A stretch of 64,000 nucleotides of DNA from NCBI GenBank assembly GCA_042862465.1, contig JASTVH010000003.1:454229-518228 (forward strand), written 5' to 3'. The notes beneath the pieces are model-generated. The model was not told the DNA's origin and did no database searches. It worked only from the letters and a program-made list of their open reading frames with translations. Origin of the DNA: JASTVH01 sp042862465 (GTDB lineage: Bacteria > Pseudomonadota > Gammaproteobacteria > Pseudomonadales > Oleiphilaceae). This document shows, piece by piece, positions 34,982 through 43,989 of this stretch. Within the stretch, counting starts at the first letter, position 1, and every line of letters starts with the position of its first letter. A program made the position numbers and the translations under genes.

Positions 34982-35746
34982 TCACCCCTCACCATTCTTC
35001 AGTACCGCTTCCACCGCACTGGCGAAGTCCGGCTGCAGATCAGCCCGCGGACACTTGTCCTCATCGCTTTCCCGGTACTTGCCGGTCTTGACGAGGCAGC
35101 CCTGCAATCCGGCATCCATCGCCGCCTTGACGTCATTTTCGGCATCATCACCGATCATCAGGGTGTCCTCCGGCTTCAGGGCCAGGTGCTGGCAGGCCAT
35201 GTGGAAGAAGGTGGCCGACGGCTTGCCGATCACCGTGGCTTCCACTTCGGCGGCATACGCCAGGGCGGCCTTGAAGGGGCCGATGTCCAGGCTCAGGCCG
35301 CCATCCTCGTCGCGGAAATAGCGGTTGTCGCCCATGGCGATCAGCGGCGCACCATCCATCACCAAGCGGAAAGCGCGGTTGAGATGATCGTAATCGAAGC
35401 CCTCGCCGGCATCGCCGAGAACCACCGCGTTGTGTAGTGGACCGGCCAGGTCGGCGAAGGCCCCTTTCACCGAGGGCTGAATCAGCAGGTAGGGGGTCAG
35501 ACGTCTCTCACGGAGGTAGCTGGCTGTGGCTTCCACTGCTGTCTGGATACGTCCCGGGTCGAGATAGAAACCGAGGTTATTGAGATGATCGGCCAACTGC
35601 TGGCGCGTTCGGCGGGTGGTGTTGGTCAGGAACAGGTGCGGGATGCGGTGGGCGCGCACCTTCTCCAGAGCCTCAATGGCCCCGGGCAGCGCCTTGTTGC
35701 CGGCATAGAGTACGCCAGACAGGTCGATCAGCAGTCCTTCGGGCAT
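34982..35746 (-). CDS. HAD-IIA family phosphatase (LHPP-like)
   Basis: A 254-residue HAD hydrolase of the subfamily IIA (TIGR01458/LHPP-like) group. Motif I reads LLIDLSGVLYAG, with Ser in place of the second Asp as in LHPP relatives; motif II is in FLTNTTRRTR, and motif III/IV includes KPSATFF and LMIGDDAENDVKAAMDAG. Substrates may be small phosphates such as phosphohistidine, phospholysine or pyrophosphate. It starts 80 bases from the preceding SDR gene on the same strand. Confidence 0.9.
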   Translation of the reverse strand: MPEGLLIDLSGVLYAGNKALPGAIEALEKVRAHRIPHLFLTNTTRRTRQQLADHLNNLGFYLDPGRIQTAVEATASYLRERRLTPYLLIQPSVKGAFADLAGPLHNAVVLGDAGEGFDYDHLNRAFRLVMDGAPLIAMGDNRYFRDEDGGLSLDIGPFKAALAYAAEVEATVIGKPSATFFHMACQHLALKPEDTLMIGDDAENDVKAAMDAGLQGCLVKTGKYRESDEDKCPRADLQPDFASAVEAVLKNGEG

Positions 35747-35826
35747 GGCTGCCCCCTCCCTTTGCGCTGAAGATCAGGGTTATTTCCAGCATAGCGCAAA
35801 CACAGGGGGCAGGGTATCGGTTCGGC

Positions 35827-36492
35827 CTACCAGGGCAGGATCGAACCGTCGGAGTGCCAGAAGGTGCCGCTGTTATCCAGGTTCAGCTCGTCGACCCGCT
35901 GGACCAGACGCTCCGCCGACTCCTGCGGGGTGATGTGGCCGGTATGGCCGGTCATGTCGGTTTTGACGTAGCCCGGATGCAGGATGGCCACGGCGATGCC
36001 TTGCGGGTGCAGGTCCACGGCCAGGGACTTGGAGACTGCATTGAGGGCCGCCTTGCTGGCGCGGTAGCCGTACTTGCCGCCGGAGGTGTTGTCCTCGATG
36101 GACCCCATGCGGGAGGTCATCATGGCGACCCGGCCGCCTTCGGGAATCAGGTCGAGCAAGGCCAGTGTCGTGTGCAGGGGGCCGATAGTGTTGACCTCGA
36201 ACTGTTCGCGGATCTGGTCGTAGTTCATGTCGTCCAGGGTTTCACTGCGCATGATGCCGGCGCAGTTGAACAGGACATCGATGCGGGTGCCCTCCAGGCT
36301 TTTACGCAGATGGTTGAGGCTGGAAGGCTGACTGACATCGACATCTTCAATGATCTGGACGCCCAGATCCTGTAATTCGTCCGATGATTTACGACACACG
36401 GCGATGACTTCGTCGCCCCGTCCCTTCCAGGCGCGCACGAGTTCCAGACCGATGCCACGATTGGCGCCGGTCACGACGACGGTTTGAGTCAT
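35827..36492 (-). CDS. Short-chain dehydrogenase/reductase
   Basis: A 221-residue classical SDR. The cofactor loop TGANRGIG is at residues 8-15, the NAG-like motif reads LFNCAGIM, the catalytic Ser lies in AMMTSRMGSIED and the YxxxK motif is YRASKAALN. The ATG at 36492 has GGAG six bases upstream. It should be an NAD(P)(H)-dependent oxidoreductase of unknown substrate, resembling C-factor-like SDRs. Confidence 0.92.
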   Translation of the reverse strand: MTQTVVVTGANRGIGLELVRAWKGRGDEVIAVCRKSSDELQDLGVQIIEDVDVSQPSSLNHLRKSLEGTRIDVLFNCAGIMRSETLDDMNYDQIREQFEVNTIGPLHTTLALLDLIPEGGRVAMMTSRMGSIEDNTSGGKYGYRASKAALNAVSKSLAVDLHPQGIAVAILHPGYVKTDMTGHTGHITPQESAERLVQRVDELNLDNSGTFWHSDGSILPW

Positions 36493-36587
36493 GCTGTTCT
36501 CCTTTTGCGGCGGTCTCGGACCGCGGATTGAATGGAACACTGCCTAGTGGTGCGATGGGGGTGACCCCGGGCTTTTTCAATGCCGGC

Positions 36588-37895
36588 CTACTCCACCTCC
36601 GGCAGGCGCCAGCTGGCAATAACGCCCGCCACGCCCATCAGGCCCAGTAGCAGAATCACCGCCCCCGGGGAAATGAGCGAGGCCAGGGCACTGATCCCAC
36701 CGGTCACGAGCAGAAGCAGGCCGATCACGGTGTTGCTAACTGACGTGTAATGGGTGCGCTGGTTGCCGGTGGCCATGTCCACGAGATAGGTCTTGCGGCC
36801 AAGGCGCACCCCGGCGTGGGCAATACTGAGCACGAAGAACGCGACCGGATAGAACCAGGCACTGGTGATCCAGCCCCCCCCGGCTACGCTGGCGGCGCCG
36901 ACCAGCAGGCAGGTGACACTGGCGATGGCGGCCCCGCGGATCATCACCTGGCGACTGGAGGCATCGGCCATCCAGCCCCAGACCGAGGCACTGGTGGAAC
37001 TGGCGAGGCTGCTGGCAAGCAGGAAACCGCCCAGCAACCAGGCGGTCTGGCCCTGGTTCTGGGCCAGGATGACGAAGAAGGGCGCCGCCAGGGCCGAGCA
37101 CAGCAGCAGGGCGCGGGCAATCACGAAGTGCCGGAAGGTGCGGTCGTCACGCAGCAGGGAGAGACTCTTCAGGGCATCGCTGAAGGCATTGCCACCGCCG
37201 CTGGTTGCACCGGGGTACTCGTCGATCTGGCTGTAGGTGAGGGCGGCCACCAGCCAAAGCAGGCCACCGGTGATCAGCAGCCCCATGTAAGCTGTCAGCG
37301 AGGGATCGGACATCTGCCAGAAAAAGGCGACAGTGATGAGCGCCGTGCCGATGCCGGCCACGGTGGTCGCCAGCCCGGAAAGGCGTCCGCGGCGGGTCTT
37401 GGGAATGGTCTTGCCCTGGACATCCTTCTGGGCCACGGAGCAGAACCCCCGGGCCAGGCTGAACAGGATCAGCAGGCCGATAATGCCCAGCCCGGCAGCC
37501 GTGCCTTCCAGAAAACCGACACACAGTGCCATGCCTAGAACACACAGGCTCTGGATGACGCTGCCGGCGACCCAGAAGCCCTTGCGCTTGGCATGGCTGC
37601 GGACCCAGGCGCCGATCACCAGTTGCGGAATCAGGGAGCCGGATTCGCGGATGGGCACCAGCCAGGCCGTCAGGGCCGCCGGCGCGCCCACCGTTGCCAT
37701 CAGCCAGGCCAGCACGGTTTTGGGGCTGATCAGCAGGTCGCCCAGCTTGGTCAGTACCAGGCTGCCCAGCATCAGGAAAAAGTTGCGGGGCACCTCGCGG
37801 CAGGCATCATCGGAGATATCCTTGCAAACGCGGGCGTCTTCCTCGTTGGCGACAAAGGCGTAAAGTTGATCAATGCTGTCGTTACTGCTGGCCAC
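36588..37895 (-). CDS. MFS-family transporter
   Basis: A 435-residue polytopic protein with about twelve hydrophobic segments. The loop TIPKTRRGRLSGLATTVAG and the pattern of helices fit the major facilitator superfamily. The first 45 residues are polar (cytosolic) before GSLVLTKLGDLLISPKTVLA. I chose a GTG at 37895 because GGGAGG sits six bases before it. The substrate is unknown. It is divergent from tspO. Confidence 0.82.
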   Translation of the reverse strand: MASSNDSIDQLYAFVANEEDARVCKDISDDACREVPRNFFLMLGSLVLTKLGDLLISPKTVLAWLMATVGAPAALTAWLVPIRESGSLIPQLVIGAWVRSHAKRKGFWVAGSVIQSLCVLGMALCVGFLEGTAAGLGIIGLLILFSLARGFCSVAQKDVQGKTIPKTRRGRLSGLATTVAGIGTALITVAFFWQMSDPSLTAYMGLLITGGLLWLVAALTYSQIDEYPGATSGGGNAFSDALKSLSLLRDDRTFRHFVIARALLLCSALAAPFFVILAQNQGQTAWLLGGFLLASSLASSTSASVWGWMADASSRQVMIRGAAIASVTCLLVGAASVAGGGWITSAWFYPVAFFVLSIAHAGVRLGRKTYLVDMATGNQRTHYTSVSNTVIGLLLLVTGGISALASLISPGAVILLLGLMGVAGVIASWRLPEVE

Positions 37896-38026
37896 CGACG
37901 GCCTCCCTATTAGGATGGAATGGTCAGAACTGACATCGAGCCAACTGCGTGCAGGCACCGAACGTTTTCGGACGTCCTTACGTATGTGACGGATTACAGG
38001 ACCAATTTCAAGGAGAAACTGCCGTT

Positions 38027-38488
38027 ATGCCGCGCTTTGTTCGCCTGATTCTCTTTCTGTTACTGCTGGCCGCCATCGCCGCCAGTGGTGCCCTGTTTTC
38101 GCCCGGCCCCTGGTATGCGGCGCTGGCCAAGCCTGCCTGGACACCACCGAACTGGCTGTTCCCGCCCGTCTGGACGCTGCTTTACATCCTGATTGCCGTG
38201 GCCGGGTGGCTGGCCTGGGAGGTGGCCGCGCCGGGGCAGCGGAGGAAGGCGTTTACCGTCTATGGGGCGCAGCTGGTGGCGAATTTTGCCTGGTCCTGGC
38301 TGGTGTTTGGCCAGCATCTGCTGGGGTGGGGGTTGGTGGACATCCTCCTGCTGTTTGGGCTGATCGCTTTCAATCTGGTGCTTTTTCAGCGTATTCGGCG
38401 GCTGGCCGGTCTGTTGTTATGGCCCTACCTGCTGTGGGTGGGGTATGCGGCCACCCTGAACCTCGGACTGGTGGTGATGAACGGTTGA
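38027..38488 (+). CDS. tspO: TspO/MBR-family protein
   Basis: A 153-residue five-helix membrane protein of the TspO (peripheral benzodiazepine receptor) family. Diagnostic residues are WYAALAKPAWTPPNWLFPPV followed by WTLLYILIAVAGWL, then NFAWSWLVFGQHLLGWGL and a C-terminal PYLLWVGYAATLNLGLV. It binds porphyrins and acts in tetrapyrrole or stress signalling. AAGGAG lies upstream of the ATG at 38027. Confidence 0.94.
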   Translation: MPRFVRLILFLLLLAAIAASGALFSPGPWYAALAKPAWTPPNWLFPPVWTLLYILIAVAGWLAWEVAAPGQRRKAFTVYGAQLVANFAWSWLVFGQHLLGWGLVDILLLFGLIAFNLVLFQRIRRLAGLLLWPYLLWVGYAATLNLGLVVMNG

Positions 38489-38590
38489 GTTGACCTCACC
38501 TCCTGACATTCCGGTGGCATGCGCCCCTGTGTACACTACGGTTTGCGCTCGGCGGGTGGGAATCCGCTGCCATAACAAAAGGAGACTTCC

Positions 38591-39385
38591 ATGCAATTTG
38601 ATAGCCTGCGTTCCGCTTTTGCCACATCTTCCGACAGTACTGCGACAATCCCTCATGAATGGGGGCAGGGCCGGGCCACCTTCGGTGGCGTGCTGGTAGG
38701 GCTGATCTTTGATCGCATGAAAGCGGAGATGCATGAGACCCGCACGGTCCGGTCGCTGATGGTCTCTTTTGTGGCGCCGGCAGTGCCGGGCGAGCCGCTG
38801 ACCCTGACCGGAGAAATCCTGCGTGAAGGCAAGGCGGTAACGCAGGTGGAAGGGCGCGCCCTGCAAAATGGCAACACGGTGGCGGTGGTGCTGGGCAGTT
38901 TCGGCCAGGGGCGCGACTCTGCGGTATCGGTGGCCGCGGATCCGGCGCCGGAGGTGGGTGAGCCGCAGGCCGGCCAGGCCCTGCCGTATATCGAGAACGT
39001 GACCCCGGAGTTCACCCGCCATATCGAGATGCGCTACGCCATCGGCAGCTTTCCCTTCAGTGGCAACGACAGTCGCGAAATGGGGGGCTGGATGCGTTTC
39101 CGCGAGACGCCGGAAAAGCTCGAAGACACCCACCTGGTGGCCCTGGCCGATGCCTGGCCGCCCACGGTCCTGCCCCACCTGAAAAAGCCGGCCCCGGCCA
39201 GTAGTCTGGCGTGGACATTGGAGTTCGTGTATCCGCAGCCGGCGCTGCAGCCTGACGATTATCTGCTGTATCGCGCCTCCATCGATCAGGCGCGGGACGG
39301 GTATGGGCATACCCAGGCGCAGATCTGGAATCGGCAGGGGGAGTTGGTGGCGTTGAGTCGGCAGACGGTGACGGTGTTTGGGTAG
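38591..39385 (+). CDS. Acyl-CoA thioesterase-like double hotdog protein
   Basis: A 264-residue protein with two hotdog-fold halves (PF13622/TesB-like): GQGRATFGGVLVGLIFDRMK and RSLMVSFVAPAVPGEPLTL in the first, and GGWMRFRETPEKLEDTHLVA with WTLEFVYPQPALQPDDYLLY in the second. It should hydrolyse acyl-CoA thioesters in the cytosol. AAAGGAG precedes the ATG. A tandem heptamer array starts five bases after the stop. Confidence 0.88.
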   Translation: MQFDSLRSAFATSSDSTATIPHEWGQGRATFGGVLVGLIFDRMKAEMHETRTVRSLMVSFVAPAVPGEPLTLTGEILREGKAVTQVEGRALQNGNTVAVVLGSFGQGRDSAVSVAADPAPEVGEPQAGQALPYIENVTPEFTRHIEMRYAIGSFPFSGNDSREMGGWMRFRETPEKLEDTHLVALADAWPPTVLPHLKKPAPASSLAWTLEFVYPQPALQPDDYLLYRASIDQARDGYGHTQAQIWNRQGELVALSRQTVTVFG

Positions 39386-39390
39386 GATTT

Positions 39391-39425
39391 GTTGGACGTT
39401 GGACGTTGGACGTTGGACGTTCCAG
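39391..39425. repeat. Tandem heptamer array, four exact copies plus one variant
   Basis: Four perfect GTTGGAC units in a row are followed by GTTCCAG. This is the cleanest copy of the heptamer family found at four gaps in the window. Confidence 0.75.
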
Positions 39426-39444
39426 TCGAGCTCTCGCAGCCCCA

Positions 39445-39503
39445 GGGTGGGTTCCTTTCGCCGCCCTGACAGCACGTCCTGTCGCTGCTGCAGGAACCCA
39501 CCC
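39445..39503. repeat. 12-bp inverted repeat between convergent genes
   Basis: GGGTGGGTTCCT (39445-39456) and AGGAACCCACCC (39492-39503) are perfect complements around a 35-base loop. It lies between the thioesterase and the convergent FemAB-like gene and may be a bidirectional terminator without a T-run. Confidence 0.5.
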
Positions 39504-39524
39504 CGGGCCTGCTGACGGCGCGGC

Positions 39525-40679
39525 TTAATTACCCTCCTCAGTCCTGTAGGGGAGGTGGGTTTCGGCTTCGGCTTTGTAATGCCTGATTGCTTCGGCTTCT
39601 TCTTCCAGAAAATCCTGGATGGCGTCGGCGAAGGCCGGGTGGCGGATCCAGTGGTAGGAGCGGGTTTCCACCGGGTAGAAACCGCGCAGCAGCTTGTGTT
39701 CGCCCTGGGCGCCGGCGTCGAAGGTGGTCAGGCCCCGTTCGATGCAGTAGTCGATGCCCTGGTAATAGCAGGTTTCGAAGTGCAGCTGGTCGAATTCCTC
39801 CAGGCAGCCCCAGTAGCGGCCGTAGAGAGTGCTGTCGTCGTGCAGGAAGAGGGCGGCGGCCACCCGTTTGCCGTCGTGGCGGGCCTGAACCAGTAGCAAC
39901 TGCTCCGGTTGCTGCGCCAGCAGGGTTTCGAAGAAGGCGCGGTTCAGGTAGGGGTGTTGGCCGCGTTTGAGGTAGGTGGCCTGATAGAACACATAGAAAC
40001 TCTTCAGATCCTCTGGCGTAATGGCTGCGCCTTCCAGCCACTCCAGACGGATGCCCTGTTCCGCCACCCGCAGGCGTTCCTTGCGCAGCATTTTGCGCTT
40101 GCGGGCCTTGAGGGTGGCGAGAAAGTCCTCCCAGCTGTGGTAGCCCGGATTGTGCCAGCGAAACTGGCAGCCCAGCCGTTCCGCCAGCGGCATGCGCCGC
40201 AGGACCTGTTCGGCCTGCGGGTCGGGAAAGAGCACATGCCAGGAGGACAGGCGCTCCCGTTCGGCCAGCTGTTGCACGGCGGCCATCAGCGCCGTAGCGG
40301 CCGCCTCGGGGTCGATGTCATCGGCCAGGCCCAGCCGGGGGCCCACCGAGGGCGTGAAAGGAATGCTGGTGACGTACTTGGGGTAATAAGGCAGGCCGTT
40401 GCGCTCGTAGGCGTCCGCCCAGGCCCAGTCGAAGACATACTCGCCAAAGGAATGGGTCTTGAGGTAGCCGGGCATGGCGCCTACCAGCCGGTTGCCGCGA
40501 TAGAGCAGCGCATGCCGGGGCGTCCAGCCGCTGGCGGGCGAGGTGCAGCCGGTGTCTTCAAGCGCGGCGAGGAAGGCATGGCGGGAGAACGGGTTGTGCC
40601 CGCCCAGCAGCCGATCCCAGTCAGTCGCGGCGACCTGTGTGAGGCTCTCGATAAACTGGACGCTCAGGGGCTCGCTCAT
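39525..40679 (-). CDS. FemAB-like GNAT-fold protein (COG3146 family)
   Basis: A 384-residue protein of the PF04339 family, which has tandem GNAT-like folds related to peptidoglycan FemABX transferases. Typical motifs are HNPFSRHAFLAALEDTGC, YVFDWAWADAYERNGLPYYP, VLFPDPQAEQVLRRM, YHSWEDFLATLKARKRKMLR and YWGCLEEFDQLHFETCYYQG. No substrate is proven for the family; amino-acid transfer to a thioester or peptide is inferred. The ATG at 40679 is preceded by GGAG. It follows a solute-binding protein gene on the same strand after 58 bases. Confidence 0.87.
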   Translation of the reverse strand: MSEPLSVQFIESLTQVAATDWDRLLGGHNPFSRHAFLAALEDTGCTSPASGWTPRHALLYRGNRLVGAMPGYLKTHSFGEYVFDWAWADAYERNGLPYYPKYVTSIPFTPSVGPRLGLADDIDPEAAATALMAAVQQLAERERLSSWHVLFPDPQAEQVLRRMPLAERLGCQFRWHNPGYHSWEDFLATLKARKRKMLRKERLRVAEQGIRLEWLEGAAITPEDLKSFYVFYQATYLKRGQHPYLNRAFFETLLAQQPEQLLLVQARHDGKRVAAALFLHDDSTLYGRYWGCLEEFDQLHFETCYYQGIDYCIERGLTTFDAGAQGEHKLLRGFYPVETRSYHWIRHPAFADAIQDFLEEEAEAIRHYKAEAETHLPYRTEEGN

Positions 40680-40737
40680 AAACTCCGATTGGGGACGTAC
40701 ACTGGTTTGGCGGCTCACCCGGGGAGCCGCTGGTTGT

Positions 40738-41763
40738 TCACTCGCGACTGTCGGCACACTCGGCCGCCGTTGGGTTCTGCTTGCAGCGTATCGCCTTCAT
40801 CAGCCGCAGTGCCCTGGGATCGTACAGGCCCTGGTCGAGCAGGTCGATGCGTGATTCGCGCAGGAACAGGTCGTTACTCTGGCGAGCTTCGGGATCCATT
40901 TCGATCCAGTATTCGTCCGGAATCGAGGCCTCGGCATCGTGCACCCGCTTCTTCATGCTGTCCAGGTGAGCTGCGTTGAATTCGCGTAGCTTCTGTCCAA
41001 AGTTTTCGGGAAAACGCTCGTGACGGATCACCAGTTGCAGGGAGGTCAGCAACAGCGGGTAGTTGATGATGCCACCATCGGGTTTCAGGCCCCTGTAGAG
41101 TTCCAGAGTCTCGAAAGCGACGGCCGGGGCAAAGATGATGTCGACGTTGCCGTTGTTGAACAGGCCGGAAAGGGTGGTGAGGCTGGCATTGACGGCCGAG
41201 CCGCCGACCCGGCGCACCATGTTGGTGGCGATGGGGTCGGCATTGAGCACCGCCATCTTCTGGCCCTGGAAGTCTTCGATCTTGCGGATGCTGCGGTCGT
41301 CCACGTACATGAACACCGAGCCGATCGGAAACACGCCGCCGACTTCGTATTCCCCGGAACGCATCAGCGGCTGCGCCTTGGGCTGGGTCAGGGTATCAAC
41401 CACCATCTGGAACTGGTCCATGTTGCGCAGCGCGCCAACCGCGCCCAGACTGCCAGTGAACTTGTTGAAGCGCCGGGCGAGCAGCTCGGTGGTGATGACG
41501 GCATCGCAGTGGCCGGTCAGGAAGTCGTTGGATGCCACCTGTTCATCGGTATAGGCCTCCAGGTGCAGATTGACGCCCCAGTTGAGGCTTTCGAGCTTCA
41601 GGGACTTGGCGTTGTTATAGACGGGACCGTTGCGGCCGACGGGGTCCCACAGGCACAGTTTGCGATCGATGGCGCTCTGGCCGGAAGCCTGGGCGCTGGG
41701 CATCAGAGGCAGAATCAGGCCCAGCAGTACAATGGCCAGCAATGCTGTGCTTGCTCGGTTCAT
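40738..41763 (-). CDS. Putative periplasmic solute-binding protein (DUF6091-like)
   Basis: A 341-residue exported protein with a signal peptide (STALLAIVLLGLILPLMPSA) and a solute-binding-like fold. The mature chain begins KLCLWDPVGRNGPVYNNAKS and has GHCDAVITTELLARRFNKF and MAVLNADPIATNMVRRVGGS. This pattern resembles DUF6091, a group related to TRAP/ABC receptors in marine gammaproteobacteria. No transporter genes adjoin it. Ligand unknown. Confidence 0.8.
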   Translation of the reverse strand: MNRASTALLAIVLLGLILPLMPSAQASGQSAIDRKLCLWDPVGRNGPVYNNAKSLKLESLNWGVNLHLEAYTDEQVASNDFLTGHCDAVITTELLARRFNKFTGSLGAVGALRNMDQFQMVVDTLTQPKAQPLMRSGEYEVGGVFPIGSVFMYVDDRSIRKIEDFQGQKMAVLNADPIATNMVRRVGGSAVNASLTTLSGLFNNGNVDIIFAPAVAFETLELYRGLKPDGGIINYPLLLTSLQLVIRHERFPENFGQKLREFNAAHLDSMKKRVHDAEASIPDEYWIEMDPEARQSNDLFLRESRIDLLDQGLYDPRALRLMKAIRCKQNPTAAECADSRE

Positions 41764-41867
41764 GGCGTGTCCTCACGGTGTGGATGAGCGTTGGCAGTAT
41801 TTCACAGGGCGTTGGCCGGGAACTGTGAACTGCTTCGAATGTAAAGTGACTGCTTTAGGGAGGGGTA

Positions 41868-42770
41868 GTGTCGACACAACGCCAGGCGGTATTACTCGGG
41901 CTGGCCACGGTCCTGCTCTGGTCCACGGTGGCCTCGGCATTCAAGATAGCCTTGCGCGAACTGACGCCGGTCCAGTTGCTGATGATCGCCACCACGGTTT
42001 CGGTATTCGTGCTCCTGGCCATCCTTGCAGCCCAGGGGAGGGTCGGTCAGCTGACCAGACTCAGTGGCCGTCAGTACCTGCTGTCGTTCGGGCTGGGGCT
42101 GGTGAATCCCTGCCTCTACTACCTGATCCTGTTCGCCGCATTCGACCGGCTCCCGGCCCAGGAAGCCCAGCCCTTGAACTATACCTGGGCCCTGACCCTG
42201 GCCTATCTGTCGGTGCCGTTATTGGGGCACCGGTTGCGGCCCGTCGACTTTCTGGCCGGACTGGTGAGTTACAGCGGCGTTTGGGTGATTGCCACGCGGG
42301 GTGACGTCTTCAGCGTGCACTTTTCCGATACCCTCGGGGTGATTCTGGCCCTGGCCAGCACCCTGGTCTGGGCGCTCTACTGGATTGCCAACACGCGCGA
42401 CTCACGGGATCCAGTGCTGGGGCTGTTCCTGAACTTTCTGTTTGCCTGGCCGGTGATCGTGGCGATCTGTCTGGGGATTGATGGTTGGCCCGAGGCCGGG
42501 GCGGCCAGTATGAGCGCGGCAGTCTATGTGGGAGTTTGTGAAATGGGGGTGGCCTTTGTGCTGTGGCTGATGGCCATGAAACGGGCAGAGCAAACCGCCC
42601 AGATCAGCAATCTGATTTTTATCTCACCGTTCCTGTCCCTGGTGTTTATTCACTTTCTGGTGGGGGAGGCCATTCTGGCCTCCACCTATGTCGGCCTGGT
42701 GCTGATTGTCAGTGGGCTTCTGCTGCAGCGGGTTCGGCGGCCTCGGCCGCGGCCAGCGCATCCAGAATGA
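41868..42770 (+). CDS. EamA/DMT-family permease
   Basis: A 300-residue inner-membrane protein with ten hydrophobic helices in two EamA repeats, the first with VLLWSTVASAFKIALRELTP and the second with LALASTLVWALYWIANTRDS. It belongs to the drug/metabolite transporter superfamily, and the substrate is unknown. The start is a GTG. Its last 62 bases overlap the 3' end of the convergent haloalkane dehalogenase gene. Confidence 0.9.
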   Translation: MSTQRQAVLLGLATVLLWSTVASAFKIALRELTPVQLLMIATTVSVFVLLAILAAQGRVGQLTRLSGRQYLLSFGLGLVNPCLYYLILFAAFDRLPAQEAQPLNYTWALTLAYLSVPLLGHRLRPVDFLAGLVSYSGVWVIATRGDVFSVHFSDTLGVILALASTLVWALYWIANTRDSRDPVLGLFLNFLFAWPVIVAICLGIDGWPEAGAASMSAAVYVGVCEMGVAFVLWLMAMKRAEQTAQISNLIFISPFLSLVFIHFLVGEAILASTYVGLVLIVSGLLLQRVRRPRPRPAHPE

Positions 42771-43632
42771 CCTGGGCGAAGTCCCGGGGCGAATCCTCCT
42801 GCAGGAAATGACCGCCCTTGAGGGTGACATGGGGCTGCCCCTGGGCACCGGGAATGCGCTTCTGCATGAAGCGGTCGCCGCCACGGGTGATGGGGTCACC
42901 ATTGCTGAAGCAGGTGATGAAGGGCTTTTGCCATTGCTTCAGCTGTTCCCAGGCGCGCTTGTTGTTTTCCGTTTCCGGGTTGTCGGGGCTGGTCGGGACC
43001 AGCTTGGGAAAGGCCCGGGCGCCGGCCTTGTAGTGGCGATTGGGGAATGGTGCCTGGTAAGCCCGCACCTCGTCTTTACTGAGTTTGCGCGCCGTGCCCA
43101 GTTGCAGGATATGGCCGATGGGGAAAATCGGGCTGTACAGGGAGAACGCCTTCCAGGCCTGGAATACCGGTGGGATGTTCTCTTCGCCGGTTGGCAGCAT
43201 GCCGTTGCCGATGATGATGCGATCGAAGCGCTCGCCATGCTCCGCCGCCAGGCGCAGCCCCAGCAGCGACCCCCAGTCCTGGCATACCAGGGTGATGTTG
43301 TTGAGATCCAGCCCTTCCATCCACTCCCGGAGCCAGTCCAGGTGACGGGCATAGCTGTAGTCATCGATATGCGCTGGTTTGTCGGACTTGCCGAAACCCA
43401 CCAGGTCCGGGGCCAGTACACGGTGTCCGGCATCGGCCACCGGTGGGATCATGTGACGGTAGAGGTAGGACCAGGACGGTTCGCCATGCAGCATCAGCAC
43501 CGGCTTGGCGTCCTGCGGGCCTGCATCCACGTAATGCAGGCGGATGCCCTCCTTGAGCTCGTAATAATGGGGCTCAAAGGGGTAGTCGGGCAGTCCCTGG
43601 AAGTGCTTTTCGTCGGTTCGCAGAATCTTCAT
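42709..43632 (-). CDS. Haloalkane dehalogenase (HLD-I, DhlA-like)
   Basis: A 307-residue alpha/beta hydrolase, close to DhlA (310). The nucleophile Asp 119 is in VCQDWGS, followed by halide-binding Trp 120; a second halide Trp is at 160 in FQAWKAF, as in the DhlA subgroup; the oxyanion loop HGEPSW is at 49-54; the acid Asp 246 (SNGDPITRGG) and the base His 275 (KGGHFLQED) complete the triad. It hydrolyses carbon-halogen bonds of haloalkanes to alcohols plus halide. An Ala/Glu-rich tail lies opposite the DMT gene. Related hydrolases (epoxide hydrolases) lack this Trp pair. Confidence 0.9.
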   Translation of the reverse strand: MKILRTDEKHFQGLPDYPFEPHYYELKEGIRLHYVDAGPQDAKPVLMLHGEPSWSYLYRHMIPPVADAGHRVLAPDLVGFGKSDKPAHIDDYSYARHLDWLREWMEGLDLNNITLVCQDWGSLLGLRLAAEHGERFDRIIIGNGMLPTGEENIPPVFQAWKAFSLYSPIFPIGHILQLGTARKLSKDEVRAYQAPFPNRHYKAGARAFPKLVPTSPDNPETENNKRAWEQLKQWQKPFITCFSNGDPITRGGDRFMQKRIPGAQGQPHVTLKGGHFLQEDSPRDFAQVILDALAAAEAAEPAAAEAH

Positions 43633-43743
43633 GGCAGCCTCCCGCTGGCAGAAACGATGTCAGCACTATGTGGGAAGTTGACGAGGGTGACAAGTGGGGG
43701 AGGCGCAGCGTGGGGGGAGTGTCGCGGCCGGGCCGCTGCGGCG

Positions 43744-43989
43744 TTAAACAGCAGCCTGGCGTGAATGATCCTGTGCTTCCAGCTTGCGGTAGGCGGCATC
43801 ACAGCAGTTGACGGCGCCACAGTCGTCCGCCGAACAGAGGCCGATGACGTGACAGGCCACGGACTGCTTGTCCTTGCCTTCGTTGTTGAAAATCCGGCTC
43901 TTGGACAGAATCGAATTGCAGCGCCCGCACAGCAGCGTTGGCAGTGCACTATGGGCGGCCAGTTGTGCTTCGTAATATTCTTTGGACAT
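43744..43989 (-). CDS. Small Cys-rich hypothetical protein
   Basis: An 81-residue protein I do not recognise. It has seven Cys (LCGRCNS, VACHVIGLC, DDCGAVNCCDAAY), which suggests metal or iron-sulfur binding or structural disulfides. There is no signal peptide. AAGGAG precedes the ATG at 43989. Upstream is a 451-base gap with strong hairpins that may be its leader. Confidence 0.6.
   Translation of the reverse strand: MSKEYYEAQLAAHSALPTLLCGRCNSILSKSRIFNNEGKDKQSVACHVIGLCSADDCGAVNCCDAAYRKLEAQDHSRQAAV

Noticed and set aside
39391..39425. Possible direct-repeat operator for a regulator
   Set aside because: It lies after a stop codon and before the 3' end of a convergent gene, not at a promoter; the same family occurs at other gaps.
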